Part shown: positions 27,145 to 35,874 of the stretch, one piece after another | Layout of the letters: each line of letters begins with the position of its first letter | Numbering within the stretch: the stretch's first letter is position 1 | Source of the DNA: Dyella jiangningensis | GTDB lineage: Bacteria; Pseudomonadota; Gammaproteobacteria; Xanthomonadales; Rhodanobacteraceae | Assembly: GCA_000632805.1 (NCBI GenBank) | Contig: CP007444.1 | Coordinates: 4,886,772-4,950,771, forward strand | Direction of reading: 5' to 3' | DNA: 64,000 bases | Translations under genes and position numbers: made by a program | The notes under the pieces: generated by a model | The model's database searches: none | What the model saw: only the letters and a program-made list of their open reading frames with translations | Told to the model about the DNA's origin: nothing

Positions 27145-28122
27145 TCAGCGCTGCAGCTGACGCTCTGCCACGCGCTCGCGCAACATCGCGGCGATGGCTG
27201 CGGTTTCGCGCAGCGGCGCAACGGAAGGGAAGATGGTCGCATCGAGGTCATGCAGGCGGCCCGCGTCGCGCAGGGCGCGATGGAAGCGCTCGAGCTTCGT
27301 CGGCAGCGTGCCTATCACGAACGTTTGTACTGGGCACCCTACGGCGCACGCCTCCGAAAGCATGTTCACCGAGTCCGGTGTGACCACCAGCCGGTCGGCC
27401 CAGCCGAGGACGCCAGGGTAGGGGTTGCTGCCGTCGTCCTGGCCCGACCAGATCAGCCCATGCATGCCCGACAGACGTTGACGCAGCATGGTCATCAGCG
27501 ATCGCGGCGTCCGTCGCGAAGCGAGCACCAGCAAGCTGCCGCCTTCTTCACGCTGACGCGCCAGCAACCGGTCGGCAAGACGTGTGACATAGCCTTCATC
27601 GAAGACGATGCCTGTGCGCGGGCCACCGAGCAGCACGCCGATGCGCGGTCGCGGCAGTTCGGCGAACCCGGGATCCGCATCGCGCCCGTCCTGGAGCCAG
27701 GCATCGTCCACCGGGTTCAAGGAACCCAGCGGCTGCAGCACGTTGGGGCCGGTGAGCTGGTCGTGGCGAGGCGCGATGACGGTGTCCCAATGCGCAGGAT
27801 CGATGCGCGGATCAAGAATCTGCACGGTATAGCCATGCCCATCACCCAGCCGACGCAGGAGCCGCGTATACAGCGCCGACATGCGCCCGCAACCGATGGC
27901 CACCGCAGGCCATGGCGGCGCAAATTGTTGCCTTTGCGCGGGCGACAGCGCGGACAGCGCGCCGAAGGTAAGTCGTGGCGAAAGCCATGACCAGGGCGCA
28001 CCCGGTTCCAACTGCAGATGACGCACCGGCATCGCCAGCCGCTGCGCCAGTGCAAGTGCCTGGCGCTGGTTGCCGGCGGCGGCATCGGTGATGACCCAGC
28101 AGTCGCCGTGCAACTTCAACAT
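27145..28122 (-). CDS. ELM1-like (DUF1022) family protein
   Basis: A 325-residue soluble protein of the ELM1/DUF1022 family, named for a plant mitochondrial fission factor but widespread in proteobacteria. Family segments are CWVITDAAAGNQRQALALA at the N-terminus, AIGCGRMSALYTRLLRR near 75, APRHDQLTGPNVL near 115 and the C-terminal LVVTPDSVNMLSEACAVG. The fold resembles GT-B glycosyltransferases, and bacterial members often sit near LPS genes; here the envelope cluster begins about 2 kb downstream. The activity is unknown. It is divergent from a nitroreductase and converges on glnE with only 23 bp between stops. Confidence 0.87.
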   Translation of the reverse strand: MLKLHGDCWVITDAAAGNQRQALALAQRLAMPVRHLQLEPGAPWSWLSPRLTFGALSALSPAQRQQFAPPWPAVAIGCGRMSALYTRLLRRLGDGHGYTVQILDPRIDPAHWDTVIAPRHDQLTGPNVLQPLGSLNPVDDAWLQDGRDADPGFAELPRPRIGVLLGGPRTGIVFDEGYVTRLADRLLARQREEGGSLLVLASRRTPRSLMTMLRQRLSGMHGLIWSGQDDGSNPYPGVLGWADRLVVTPDSVNMLSEACAVGCPVQTFVIGTLPTKLERFHRALRDAGRLHDLDATIFPSVAPLRETAAIAAMLRERVAERQLQR

Positions 28123-28257
28123 GGGGCTGTGACCGGCGGCATTGTTTCCCTGGGCAGTACAGTTCGTTTCATTCGCCTGGGTCCTGTTTGGCCGCGCCCG
28201 CCCTTACACTTGAGATCGTTGCGCCGCCGACGGCGCGTCCTGACCTGAAGGATACCC

Positions 28258-28851
28258 ATGAGCGAGAAGCTTTCCGAGGCCGCCCTCGACCAGTTGTTCC
28301 GCAGTGCCCGCACCTTCAACGCGTGGCTGCCCAAAGAGGTGAGCGACGAGAAGCTGCATCAGCTCTATGAGCTGGCCAAGTTCGGTCCGACCAGCGCCAA
28401 CGCCTCGCCGATGCGCGTGGTGTTCGTCAAGTCGAAGGAAGCCAAGGCAACGCTTTCGCCGTTCCTGTCCGAAGGCAACCGCGCCAAGACCATGGCCGCG
28501 CCGGTTACTGCCATCGTGGCGACCGACCACGAGTTCTACGAGAAGCTGCCGCAACTGTTTCCGCACGCTGATGCGCGAAGCTGGTTCGTCGGCAACCAGC
28601 CGCTGATCGACACCACGGCTTTCCGCAACGGCTCGCTGCAGGGCGCGTACCTGATCATGGCGGCCCGTTCGATCGGCCTGGATTGCGGCCCGATGTCGGG
28701 CTTCGACAATGCCGGCGTGGATGCCGCGTTCTTTGCGGGCACCAGCATCAAGTCCAACTTCCTGATCAATATCGGCTACGGCGACGCCAGCCGTGACCTG
28801 TTCCCGCGCAGCCCGCGTCTCAGCTTCGACGAGGCCTGCCGCATCGCCTGA
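28258..28851 (+). CDS. RutE/HadB-like nitroreductase-family NAD(P)H oxidoreductase
   Basis: A 197-residue FMN-dependent reductase. RutE-group features are FRSARTFNAWLPKEVSDEKL, the FMN-contact FGPTSANASPMRVVFV, PVTAIVATDHEFYEKLPQLF and IGLDCGPMSGFDNAGVD. RutE in E. coli reduces malonic semialdehyde to 3-hydroxypropionate in uracil degradation. No other rut genes are nearby, so a more general reductase role is likely. The start is preceded by GAAGGA. It is followed by yceI after 57 bp. Confidence 0.9.
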   Translation: MSEKLSEAALDQLFRSARTFNAWLPKEVSDEKLHQLYELAKFGPTSANASPMRVVFVKSKEAKATLSPFLSEGNRAKTMAAPVTAIVATDHEFYEKLPQLFPHADARSWFVGNQPLIDTTAFRNGSLQGAYLIMAARSIGLDCGPMSGFDNAGVDAAFFAGTSIKSNFLINIGYGDASRDLFPRSPRLSFDEACRIA

Positions 28852-28908
28852 GCCTCCAAGGCTCGACCGTTCCGCGCAGTCCCCCAAAACCCAAAGGAGT
28901 TTTCGTAA

Positions 28909-29502
28909 ATGCGTGCACTTCGTTACCTCGTTCTCGCCGGCCTGCTCGGCGCCGCCGCCACCGCCCAGGCAGCCCCGGTTACCTACAAGCTCGATCCGGG
29001 CCACACCTTCGTGCTCTTCAGCTGGAACCACTTCGGCTTCTCCAACCCGACCGCGAACCTTGGCCTGGGCGAAGGCACCCTCGTGTTCGACGAGAAGGAT
29101 CCGGCCAAGTCGTCGGTGGACGTGACGCTGCCCCTGGCCGACCTGGACACGCACGTGTCCAAGCTGGATGAGCATCTGAAGAAGCCGGATTTCTTCGATG
29201 CCGAGAAGTACCCGACGGTTACCTTCAAGAGCACCAAGGTGCAGGCCGTGGGCGGCAACAAGTACAAGGTCACCGGCGACCTCACCGTGCATGGCGTGAC
29301 CAAGCCGGTGGTGCTTGATGCCACGCTCAACAAGAGCGGCGAGCACCCGATGCTGAAGGTGCCGACCGTGGGCTTCGATGCCGTGACCACGCTCAAGCGT
29401 TCCGACTTCGGCGTGGGCGCCTACGTGCCGAACGTGAGCGACGAGATCAAGGTGCGCATCACCACCGAGGCTTCGGTGTCGAAGGCCGACGCCGCCAAGT
29501 AA
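28909..29502 (+). CDS. YceI-family periplasmic lipid-binding protein
   Basis: A 197-residue exported lipocalin-like protein. The signal peptide ends at TAQA (residue about 22), and the mature start PVTYKLDPGHTFVLFSWNHFGF is typical. Further family motifs are VTLPLADLDTHVSKLDEHLK, FFDAEKYPTVTFKS and LTVHGVTKPVVLDATL. Members bind isoprenoid chains in a beta barrel; in E. coli YceI is induced by base stress. It has its own AAAGGAG ribosome-binding site and a strong terminator downstream. Confidence 0.94.
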   Translation: MRALRYLVLAGLLGAAATAQAAPVTYKLDPGHTFVLFSWNHFGFSNPTANLGLGEGTLVFDEKDPAKSSVDVTLPLADLDTHVSKLDEHLKKPDFFDAEKYPTVTFKSTKVQAVGGNKYKVTGDLTVHGVTKPVVLDATLNKSGEHPMLKVPTVGFDAVTTLKRSDFGVGAYVPNVSDEIKVRITTEASVSKADAAK

Positions 29503-29521
29503 GTTTGGCCGGCATCGACGA

Positions 29522-29558
29522 AACGCCCGCGCTGTCATGGCGCGGGCGTTTTTTTTTG
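29522..29558 (+). terminator. Rho-independent terminator after yceI
   Basis: AACGCCCGCGC-TGTCATG-GCGCGGGCGTT followed by a run of T: an 11-bp GC-rich stem 19 bp after the yceI stop. Confidence 0.95.
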
Positions 29559-29780
29559 CGCGCATGTCGTTCCTGGCGGCGCGGACGGCATCGACCGCCG
29601 GCCGGATCGCCAAGTGACGGGTCTGGCCGAGCCATCGGGCTGCACGATGGCACCGAAAAGCAGCGCGCGGAGGCAGCGTGGGGCTTGCCTACGACCATCG
29701 GAAAGGACCGCCCGGCCGCCGCTGCGAGGGGTTCGCCTGTTAACATGTTGGGTCCGGTGTCCTGATGGAGTTTTGCCCCC

Positions 29781-29987
29781 ATGTCGCCTTCCCCTGCGGC
29801 TGCCCCGTTGATCCCCGCGAATGCCGAAAATCGTTATGAAGTGACGCGCGCGGACCTTCCGTTGTCCTGTCCGATGCCCGGCATGGCGCTGTGGAACTCC
29901 CATCCGAAGGTCTACCTTCCGGTCGTTGAAGACGGCGGCGAGTCCACTTGTCCTTACTGCGGCGCGCATTACGTGCTGCGGGACTGA
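29781..29987 (+). CDS. Small zinc-finger protein (zf-CHCC type)
   Basis: A 68-residue protein with the CHCC zinc-finger signature spread over its second half: LSCPMPGMALWNSHPKVYLP and then STCPYCGAHYVL. The pattern is C...H...C-x2-C, as in the mitochondrial NDUFS6 tail and its small bacterial relatives. The function of the stand-alone form is unknown. It heads the envelope-gene stretch, 96 bp before a glycosyltransferase. This short gene is often found next to LPS-core genes in this order; that placement is recalled, not checked. Confidence 0.85.
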   Translation: MSPSPAAAPLIPANAENRYEVTRADLPLSCPMPGMALWNSHPKVYLPVVEDGGESTCPYCGAHYVLRD

Positions 29988-30083
29988 TTTTTCCCGGCTA
30001 GTTTCATTTGAAACTGTTGCCCGGGCAGATTTAGGCACGATTGCTGCTTGCCTCTAGGGATGAAGGCACCTTACGAACCCATC

Positions 30084-31211
30084 ATGTCAGCAGTCGCCAC
30101 GCCAGCGAGGTCACTGACCGTCGTTCAGCTGATCCCCGCCCTGCAATCGGGCGGCGCTGAGCGTTCGGCGCTGGAAATCGCGCGCGCGCTGGTGGCGGCG
30201 GGTCACCAGTCGGTGGTGATTTCGGCCGGCGGTCGCCTGGTGTCTCAGCTGGAGGCCGAGGGTAGCCGCCACATCACGCTGGACATCGGCCGCAAGTCGC
30301 TGGGCACGTTCATGAAAGTGGGTGCGCTGCGACGGGTGCTGCGCGAGCTCAAGCCCGACATCGTGCATGCCCGCTCGCGCCTCCCGGCCTGGGTGGGCTG
30401 GTGGGCGATCAAGGGCCTCAAGCCTTCACCGCATTTCGTGACGACGGTGCACGGGCTCAACACCCCGGGCCGTTACAGCTCGATCCTGCTGCGCGGCGAA
30501 CGCGTGATCGCCGTATCGCAGACCCTGCGCGACTACATGCTCAGCCACTACGCATGGCTGGAGCCGTCCCGCGTGCGCGTGATTCCCCGCGGCATCGATC
30601 CGGACGCCTTCCCGTACGGCCATCGCCCCGATGACGGCTGGCACAAGGCCTTCTTCGCCGAATTTCCCGCCCTCGCGGGCGCGCCGCTGTTGACCTTGCC
30701 GGGCCGCGGCACGCGTCTGAAGGGGCATCACGATGCGATCGAGCTGGTGGCGGAACTCAAGCGCCGCGGCATCGACGTGCGGCTGCTGCTGCTGGGCGTG
30801 ATCGAGCCGGGCCGCGAGGCCTACGTGGCGGAGCTGCGTGAACTGATCCGCAGCCGTGGCCTGGAATCGCAGGTCGTACTCACCCCGCCTCGCGCGGACG
30901 TGCGCGACATCTATGCCATCTCCTCGCTGGTGTTGCAGCTGTCGAACAAGCCCGAATCGTTTGGCCGCACGGTCATCGAGGCGCTGTCCCTGTGCCGCCC
31001 CGTGCTGGGCTATGCGCACGGCGGCGTCGGCGAGCTGCTGGCCGAGCTCTATCCGGCGGGCCGCGTGCCGCCGTCGGATCAAGAGCGACTGGTCGAACGC
31101 GCCGCCGAGCTGCTGCGCGTGGCGCCGCCCATCCCCATGCTGCAGAGCTATCGGTTGAGCGACATGCAGCAGGCCACGCTGGCCCTGTACGACGAACTCA
31201 CCGCCGCCTGA
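30084..31211 (+). CDS. GT4-family glycosyltransferase
   Basis: A glycosyltransferase of about 375 residues with GT-B fold. The start is uncertain: ATGs at 30060 and 30084 are both possible and neither has a good ribosome-binding site. The N-terminal VVQLIPALQSGGAERSALEIA carries the GG loop of the acceptor domain. The C-terminal nucleotide-sugar site shows LTLPGRGTRLKGHHDAIEL and the EX7E motif in NKPESFGRTVIEALS. It precedes an O-antigen ligase and a second glycosyltransferase on the same strand, which points to LPS core or O-chain assembly. Donor and acceptor cannot be named. Confidence 0.9.
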   Translation: MSAVATPARSLTVVQLIPALQSGGAERSALEIARALVAAGHQSVVISAGGRLVSQLEAEGSRHITLDIGRKSLGTFMKVGALRRVLRELKPDIVHARSRLPAWVGWWAIKGLKPSPHFVTTVHGLNTPGRYSSILLRGERVIAVSQTLRDYMLSHYAWLEPSRVRVIPRGIDPDAFPYGHRPDDGWHKAFFAEFPALAGAPLLTLPGRGTRLKGHHDAIELVAELKRRGIDVRLLLLGVIEPGREAYVAELRELIRSRGLESQVVLTPPRADVRDIYAISSLVLQLSNKPESFGRTVIEALSLCRPVLGYAHGGVGELLAELYPAGRVPPSDQERLVERAAELLRVAPPIPMLQSYRLSDMQQATLALYDELTAA

Positions 31212-31271
31212 CCGGCCGGATCGGCGCGCGGCTCACCTACAATGCGTGAGCCGTAGTCAACCGATGCCTGC

Positions 31272-32540
31272 ATGAGTTCATTCGCCGCTTCCCTGAAGGC
31301 CGCCCTGCGTTCGCCCCTGCTGCCGTTCTGGCTGGTGATCGCCCTGTTGCCGTTCGGGCGCAGCTCGGAGCTGGGCACGTTTCTCTGCCTGATCGGCACC
31401 GTGCTGTTGTTCGCGCGGCACCCTTCCGCGTTGGGCGAGCACGCTGGCGCGCGCCTGCTGCTGTGGCTGCTGGCCGCTCATGTCGGTGCGGCCTTGTTGT
31501 CGGCGGTGGACTCGCTGGCGCCGGGCAAGAGCTGGTCGACCGTCGCGGCCTTGTTGCGCTACGTGCCGCTGGGCCTCTATGCGTGCTTCGCGATCCGTCG
31601 AGCGGAGAAGCTCGAAGCGTTGTATGTCGCCGTCGCCGTGGTGCTGGCGTTCTGGGCGGTGGACGCCTGGGTGCAGGCATTGACCGGATGGAGCCTCGCC
31701 GGGCGAGCCGAGCCGGAGCGCATCTCCGGCATCTTCGGTGCCGCCAACCTCAAGCTCGGGCCGACACTTTCCGTGCTGTCGCCCTTCGCATTATGGGCCG
31801 CGCGTCGGCGTTGGGGCATCAAAGGCCTCCTGATCGCCTTCGTGTTGCTGCTGGGACCGGTGCTGATGTCAGGGTCCCGTGCGTCCTGGCTGGTGTACCT
31901 GCTGGTAGGCGTAGGCTACGCATGGCATGTGGTCCGCTCGCCGGGGCGCTTCCTCGCCGTGACATGCATCGGCATCGCCGTGCTGCTGCTCGCCGGCGGC
32001 GTGGCGTGGAAGACTTCCGAACGTTTCCACCAGCGCATGGACCGCACGCTGCAGGCGATACACGGCACCGGCGCGTCGCTCGACTGGGCCACCAGCGGTC
32101 GCCTGGACATCTGGCGCACCAGCATCGCGATGTTCGAAGGACACCCGATCAACGGCGTAGGTGTTCGCGCCTACCGCAACGCGTACCCGACGTACGCGCC
32201 GCCCAACGATCACTTCGTGGTCAGCGACGAGGCCTGCGGCGTCGGCGAGGGCGCCTGCCACGCACATCAATGGGTGCTGGAGGTGCTGACCGAAACCGGC
32301 ACGCTGGGCCTGCTGTGCTGGCTCGCGGCGATCGCCATGGCCGCGATGGCATGGCGGCGCGTCGGACCGGTCGCGCGCGAGGCGGCCTTTCCCGTCACGC
32401 TGGCACTGGCCGTCATGCTGTTTCCACTAAATACGCATCTGGCCTTCTACTCGGCCTGGTGGGGTCTGCTGTTCGCGTGGCTGCTGGGCCTGTGGTGTGC
32501 GGCGCTTTATGCGGTTCCGCGCAGCGGGGCGCAGGCATGA
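31272..32540 (+). CDS. O-antigen ligase (WaaL/Wzy_C family) membrane protein
   Basis: A 422-residue protein with about ten to twelve membrane helices. The Wzy_C domain is shown by GPVLMSGSRASWLVYLLVG and by the large periplasmic loop carrying TSGRLDIWRTSIAMFEGHPI, GVGVRAYRN and the His-containing ACHAHQWVLEVLTETG. WaaL-type ligases join undecaprenyl-linked O-chain to lipid A-core in the periplasm; Wzy polymerases share the domain. Location among core genes near waaA favours the ligase. Its stop overlaps the start of the next glycosyltransferase (ATGA). Confidence 0.88.
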   Translation: MSSFAASLKAALRSPLLPFWLVIALLPFGRSSELGTFLCLIGTVLLFARHPSALGEHAGARLLLWLLAAHVGAALLSAVDSLAPGKSWSTVAALLRYVPLGLYACFAIRRAEKLEALYVAVAVVLAFWAVDAWVQALTGWSLAGRAEPERISGIFGAANLKLGPTLSVLSPFALWAARRRWGIKGLLIAFVLLLGPVLMSGSRASWLVYLLVGVGYAWHVVRSPGRFLAVTCIGIAVLLLAGGVAWKTSERFHQRMDRTLQAIHGTGASLDWATSGRLDIWRTSIAMFEGHPINGVGVRAYRNAYPTYAPPNDHFVVSDEACGVGEGACHAHQWVLEVLTETGTLGLLCWLAAIAMAAMAWRRVGPVAREAAFPVTLALAVMLFPLNTHLAFYSAWWGLLFAWLLGLWCAALYAVPRSGAQA

Positions 32541-33325
32541 AGCGTGAGCCGTTGTCGGTGGTGGTAATCACCTACAACAACGCCGACACGCTGGACGCGT
32601 GTCTGAACCAGGTGGACTGGGCGGACGAGATCGTCGTGCTCGATTCGGGTTCGACCGACGACACGGTGGCCATCGCCCGCCGGCATGGTGCGCGTACAGC
32701 CGTCCATCCGTTCGACGACTATGGTCCACAGAAGCAGCGCGCCTACGACATGGCGACCCACGACTGGATCCTTAACCTGGACGCCGACGAGATTCTCTCG
32801 CCCGGCACTCGCCAGGAGATCGAGCGAGCGTTGACGGCGCCCCGGCATGCGGGTTTTCGTCTGCCCCGACGCGAGCGCATGTTCTGGACCGTCCAGCATC
32901 GTTGGAGCTGGCGCAACGGCCATCTGCGCCTCTTTGACCGCCGGCGGGGCGGCATGAACGATGTCGAGGTCCACTCCGCCGTGGAGGTGCGCGGCCCGGT
33001 GAGGACGCTATGGCGTGCCGACTTCGTCAACGACGGCGATGGCGACATCGCGACCCGGGTGGAGAAGATCAACCGCTATACCACCGGCATGGTGGCGTAC
33101 AAGTTGCGCAAGCGGCAGCGCTTCACCGGCTTGCGCATGGTGTTCTATCCGCCGGTGTTCTTCCTGCGGCAGTACATCGGCAAACGTTATTTCCTCAATG
33201 GCTGGGCCGGCTTCATCGCCAGCGTCACCGGTGCGTTCTACGCCTTCCTCAAGTACGCGAAGCTGCACGAGGCGAGGGAGCTTGCGGCGCGTGATTTGAA
33301 AAAAGGTTCGCGCACCAAGGCGTGA
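32537..33325 (+). CDS. GT2-family glycosyltransferase, WaaE/KdtX-like
   Basis: A 262-residue inverting glycosyltransferase with GT-A fold. The ATG at 32537 overlaps the ligase stop; the long open frame upstream is a shadow of the ligase gene. The N-terminal PLSVVVITYNNADTLDACL and VVLDSGSTDDT form the nucleotide site, and LNLDADEILSP holds the metal-binding DxD. The middle segment with FWTVQHRWSWRNGHLRLFDR and a C-terminal hydrophobic tail (YPPVFFLRQYIGKRYFLNGW) match the WaaE/KdtX group, which adds glucose to inner-core heptose in some Gram-negatives. The sugar here is inferred only. Confidence 0.9.
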   Translation: MKREPLSVVVITYNNADTLDACLNQVDWADEIVVLDSGSTDDTVAIARRHGARTAVHPFDDYGPQKQRAYDMATHDWILNLDADEILSPGTRQEIERALTAPRHAGFRLPRRERMFWTVQHRWSWRNGHLRLFDRRRGGMNDVEVHSAVEVRGPVRTLWRADFVNDGDGDIATRVEKINRYTTGMVAYKLRKRQRFTGLRMVFYPPVFFLRQYIGKRYFLNGWAGFIASVTGAFYAFLKYAKLHEARELAARDLKKGSRTKA

Positions 33326-33485
33326 GGATGGCGCGCCGTGATTGTGACCATCAGGCCAACACGGTCTTGCGTCCCGTGCGCGGGCACCGTTTCGCTGCTT
33401 CCATGAGGCAATGTGCCGAAGCGGCCCGCATCTGCGCGTCCGTAAACACGCGTCGCGCCCGAGGTTCCGTCGCTGAACTCAGCGG

Positions 33486-34412
33486 TCAGTAGACGGAAGG
33501 ACTGCCTTCCGGTCGCGTCTTGAAGCGCTTGTGCACCCACAGATACTGCTCGGGCGCCGCGCGCACCATGTCCTCGATCGCAACGTTGACGCGTGCCGTG
33601 TCTTCCATTGGATCGCGGCTGGGGAAATCTTCCAGCGGCGCGCCCAGTCGCAACGCATAGCCGGCGTTGCCGGGAAGGCGGCGATGGAAGAACGGAATCA
33701 CGCGTGCGCCGGAAAGGCGGGCCAGGTGATGGGTGGCGGTGATGGTCGCCGCCGGTATGCCGAAGAACGGCACGAACACGCTGTCCTTGCTGCGCATGTC
33801 CTGGTCGGGCGCATACCAGAGCGTGCCGCCGCTGCGCAGATATTTCACCGTGCCGCGGATGTCGTCCTTGTCGAACATCGCTTCGGCGTAATCCAGCCGT
33901 GCGCGCAGCACGGCCCATTCGAACGCTGCCGAATCCATCTTGCGATACATGCCGGAAATGCGGATGCGCTGCGACACCAGCCGCGCGCACAGCTCCAGAT
34001 GCGAGAAGTGGCCACCTACCAGCAGCACGCCCTTGCCCTGCGAGCGCGCCGCTTCCAGGTGCTCCAGCCCCTCGACGGTGACGGGCACCTCGGCGATCGC
34101 GCGCTCGCTACCCATCCAGCCCAGCGCGAACTCGACCATCATCAGGCCGATGTCGCGCAGGTGCGCGTTCACCAGCTCGGCCTGCTCGGCTTTCGACAAT
34201 TCCGGAAAGCACAGCGCGATGTTCACCTCGGCGATATGCCGGCGTGGTGAGGGCACGCGTTGCACCATCTGGCCGAGGAATCGGCCCAGGCCCATCAACC
34301 AGGGGCGGGGCAGGCGGGCGATGAGCCACACCACGCCGACGCCGAGCCAGCCTGGCCAGTGCCGAGGAGCGAGCAGGGAGCGCGTAAAAGAGGGGCGGGA
34401 CATGCCAGGCAT
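33486..34412 (-). CDS. lpxL: Lipid A lauroyl/myristoyl-type acyltransferase
   Basis: A 308-residue inner-membrane acyltransferase that adds a secondary acyl chain to lipid A precursor. An N-terminal membrane segment (WPGWLGVGVVWLIARLP) is followed by the LpxL core: NIALCFPELSKAEQ, the catalytic HX4E pair in LVGGHFSHLELCARL, YRKMDSAAFEWAV, and YAPDQDMRSKDSVFVPFFG. The match to LpxL/LpxM is clear, but which of the two chains it adds is not. It is divergent from waaA, the Kdo transferase whose product it would use. About 160 bp of non-coding sequence separates its end from the GT2 gene. Confidence 0.92.
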   Translation of the reverse strand: MPGMSRPSFTRSLLAPRHWPGWLGVGVVWLIARLPRPWLMGLGRFLGQMVQRVPSPRRHIAEVNIALCFPELSKAEQAELVNAHLRDIGLMMVEFALGWMGSERAIAEVPVTVEGLEHLEAARSQGKGVLLVGGHFSHLELCARLVSQRIRISGMYRKMDSAAFEWAVLRARLDYAEAMFDKDDIRGTVKYLRSGGTLWYAPDQDMRSKDSVFVPFFGIPAATITATHHLARLSGARVIPFFHRRLPGNAGYALRLGAPLEDFPSRDPMEDTARVNVAIEDMVRAAPEQYLWVHKRFKTRPEGSPSVY

Positions 34413-34539
34413 CGCGGGATTGTAGGGAACAAGCCAAATCGAGGCGAGCCGCGCAGATCAAGGCAGGGAGCCGAAAAGAAGCGGAACCGGTGCGCCGCAA
34501 CTAGCCGATATACTGGCGCACCGCGTCCAAGGGCCCGCC

Positions 34540-35805
34540 GTGCTTTACCTGTATACCCTCGCGATGTACCTGGTGACGCCAATCATCGTGCTGCGCCTGC
34601 TGGCGCGTGGCGTGCGTTACCGCGACTACCACAAGCGCTGGCGCGAGCGCTTCGGCTTCTTCGAGGCGCCGGGTTTTGCCGGCAGCCTGTGGGTGCATGC
34701 GGTGTCGGTGGGCGAGGTCAATGCGGCCGAGCCGCTGATCAAGGCGCTGCGCAACGATTATCCGAACGCCCCGCTGGTGGTCACCACGGTGACGCCCACG
34801 GGCTCCGAGCGCGTGCGCCAGCTGTTTGGCGACAGCGTGTTCCACGTCTATCTTCCCTATGACCTGCCGTTCGCGGTGACGCGCTTCATGCGCCGCGTGC
34901 GTCCACGCCTGGCGATCATCGTGGAGACGGAGATCTGGCCGAATCTGTACTTCGCCTGCCGCAACCGCGGCATTCCGTTGATGATCGTCAATGCACGTCT
35001 TTCCGAGCGCTCGCTGCGCGGCTATAAGCCGATGGGCCGCCTGGTGGCTCGTGCCCTGGGCTGCGTGAGCCAGATCGCCGCGCAGTCGCGCACCGACGCC
35101 GCACGCTATCGCGAACTCGGCGCCGACCCCGACAAGATCGTGGTGACCGGCAACCTCAAGTTCGACATGCCGGTGCCCTACGACGCCGAGCTCAAAGGCG
35201 ACGAGCTGCGCCACCAGTGGGGACGCCTGCGCCCGGTTTGGATCGCCGGCAGCACGCATGAAGGTGAGGAACTGCCCGTACTGGAAGCACATCTGGAAGT
35301 GCTCACGCGCTGGCCCGATGCCTTGCTGCTGATTGCGCCGCGCCATCCCGAGCGCTTCAAGCTGGTCGAGAACTCCGCGCGCAGCCTGGGCTTCACCGTG
35401 GGTACGCGCAGTGCCGATCGCGTGCCATCGGCATCGCACCAGGTGTTCGTGATCGATGCCATGGGCGAGCTGATGCCGTTCTATGCCGCCTCCGATCTCG
35501 CCTTCGTGGGTGGCAGCCTGGTGCCGATCGGCGGCCACAACGTGCTGGAGCCGGCGGCCCTCTCCACGCCGGTGTTGGTCGGGCCGCATACGTTCAACTT
35601 CGAGGAAATCACCCTCACGCTGATCCAGGAGGGTGGTGCCAACCGCGTGAACAGCGCGGAGGAACTCGGTACGCACGTGCTGCAGCTGTTGCGTGACGAG
35701 CCGCGCCGCGATCGCATGGGCATGGTGGCGCGTATCGTGTTCGACAGTGAGCGTGGCGCGGTGAAGCGCGTGATGGGGATGATCGACCGCCTCCTGCAGG
35801 AATAG
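34540..35805 (+). CDS. waaA: 3-deoxy-D-manno-octulosonic acid (Kdo) transferase
   Basis: A 421-residue inner-membrane GT-B enzyme that puts Kdo onto lipid IVA. An N-terminal anchor (LYTLAMYLVTPIIVLRLLA) is followed by the acceptor-site glutamate in LWVHAVSVGEVNAAEPL and by TVTPTGSERV and VETEIWPNLY. The CMP-Kdo site has AGSTHEGEELPVLEAH and GGHNVLEPAALSTPVL. Length and motifs are canonical. A bidirectional terminator separates it from tolC. It is divergent from lpxL. Confidence 0.97.
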   Translation: MLYLYTLAMYLVTPIIVLRLLARGVRYRDYHKRWRERFGFFEAPGFAGSLWVHAVSVGEVNAAEPLIKALRNDYPNAPLVVTTVTPTGSERVRQLFGDSVFHVYLPYDLPFAVTRFMRRVRPRLAIIVETEIWPNLYFACRNRGIPLMIVNARLSERSLRGYKPMGRLVARALGCVSQIAAQSRTDAARYRELGADPDKIVVTGNLKFDMPVPYDAELKGDELRHQWGRLRPVWIAGSTHEGEELPVLEAHLEVLTRWPDALLLIAPRHPERFKLVENSARSLGFTVGTRSADRVPSASHQVFVIDAMGELMPFYAASDLAFVGGSLVPIGGHNVLEPAALSTPVLVGPHTFNFEEITLTLIQEGGANRVNSAEELGTHVLQLLRDEPRRDRMGMVARIVFDSERGAVKRVMGMIDRLLQE

Positions 35806-35826
35806 ACGTCCATACGTCCGGACAAA

Positions 35827-35853
35827 AAAAGGCCGGGCATGGCCCGGCCTTTT
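35827..35853. terminator. Bidirectional terminator between waaA and tolC
   Basis: AAAAGGCCGGGC-ATG-GCCCGGCCTTTT: a 12-bp stem between the convergent waaA and tolC stops, flanked by A-rich and T-rich tracts. Confidence 0.95.
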
Positions 35854-35874
35854 CGTGGGATACGTCGATGCCCG

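Noticed and set aside
31463..32536. Long N-terminal extension of the GT2 glycosyltransferase frame
   Set aside because: The extension is a frame-shifted shadow of the O-antigen ligase; the true start is the ATG at 32537 overlapping the ligase stop.
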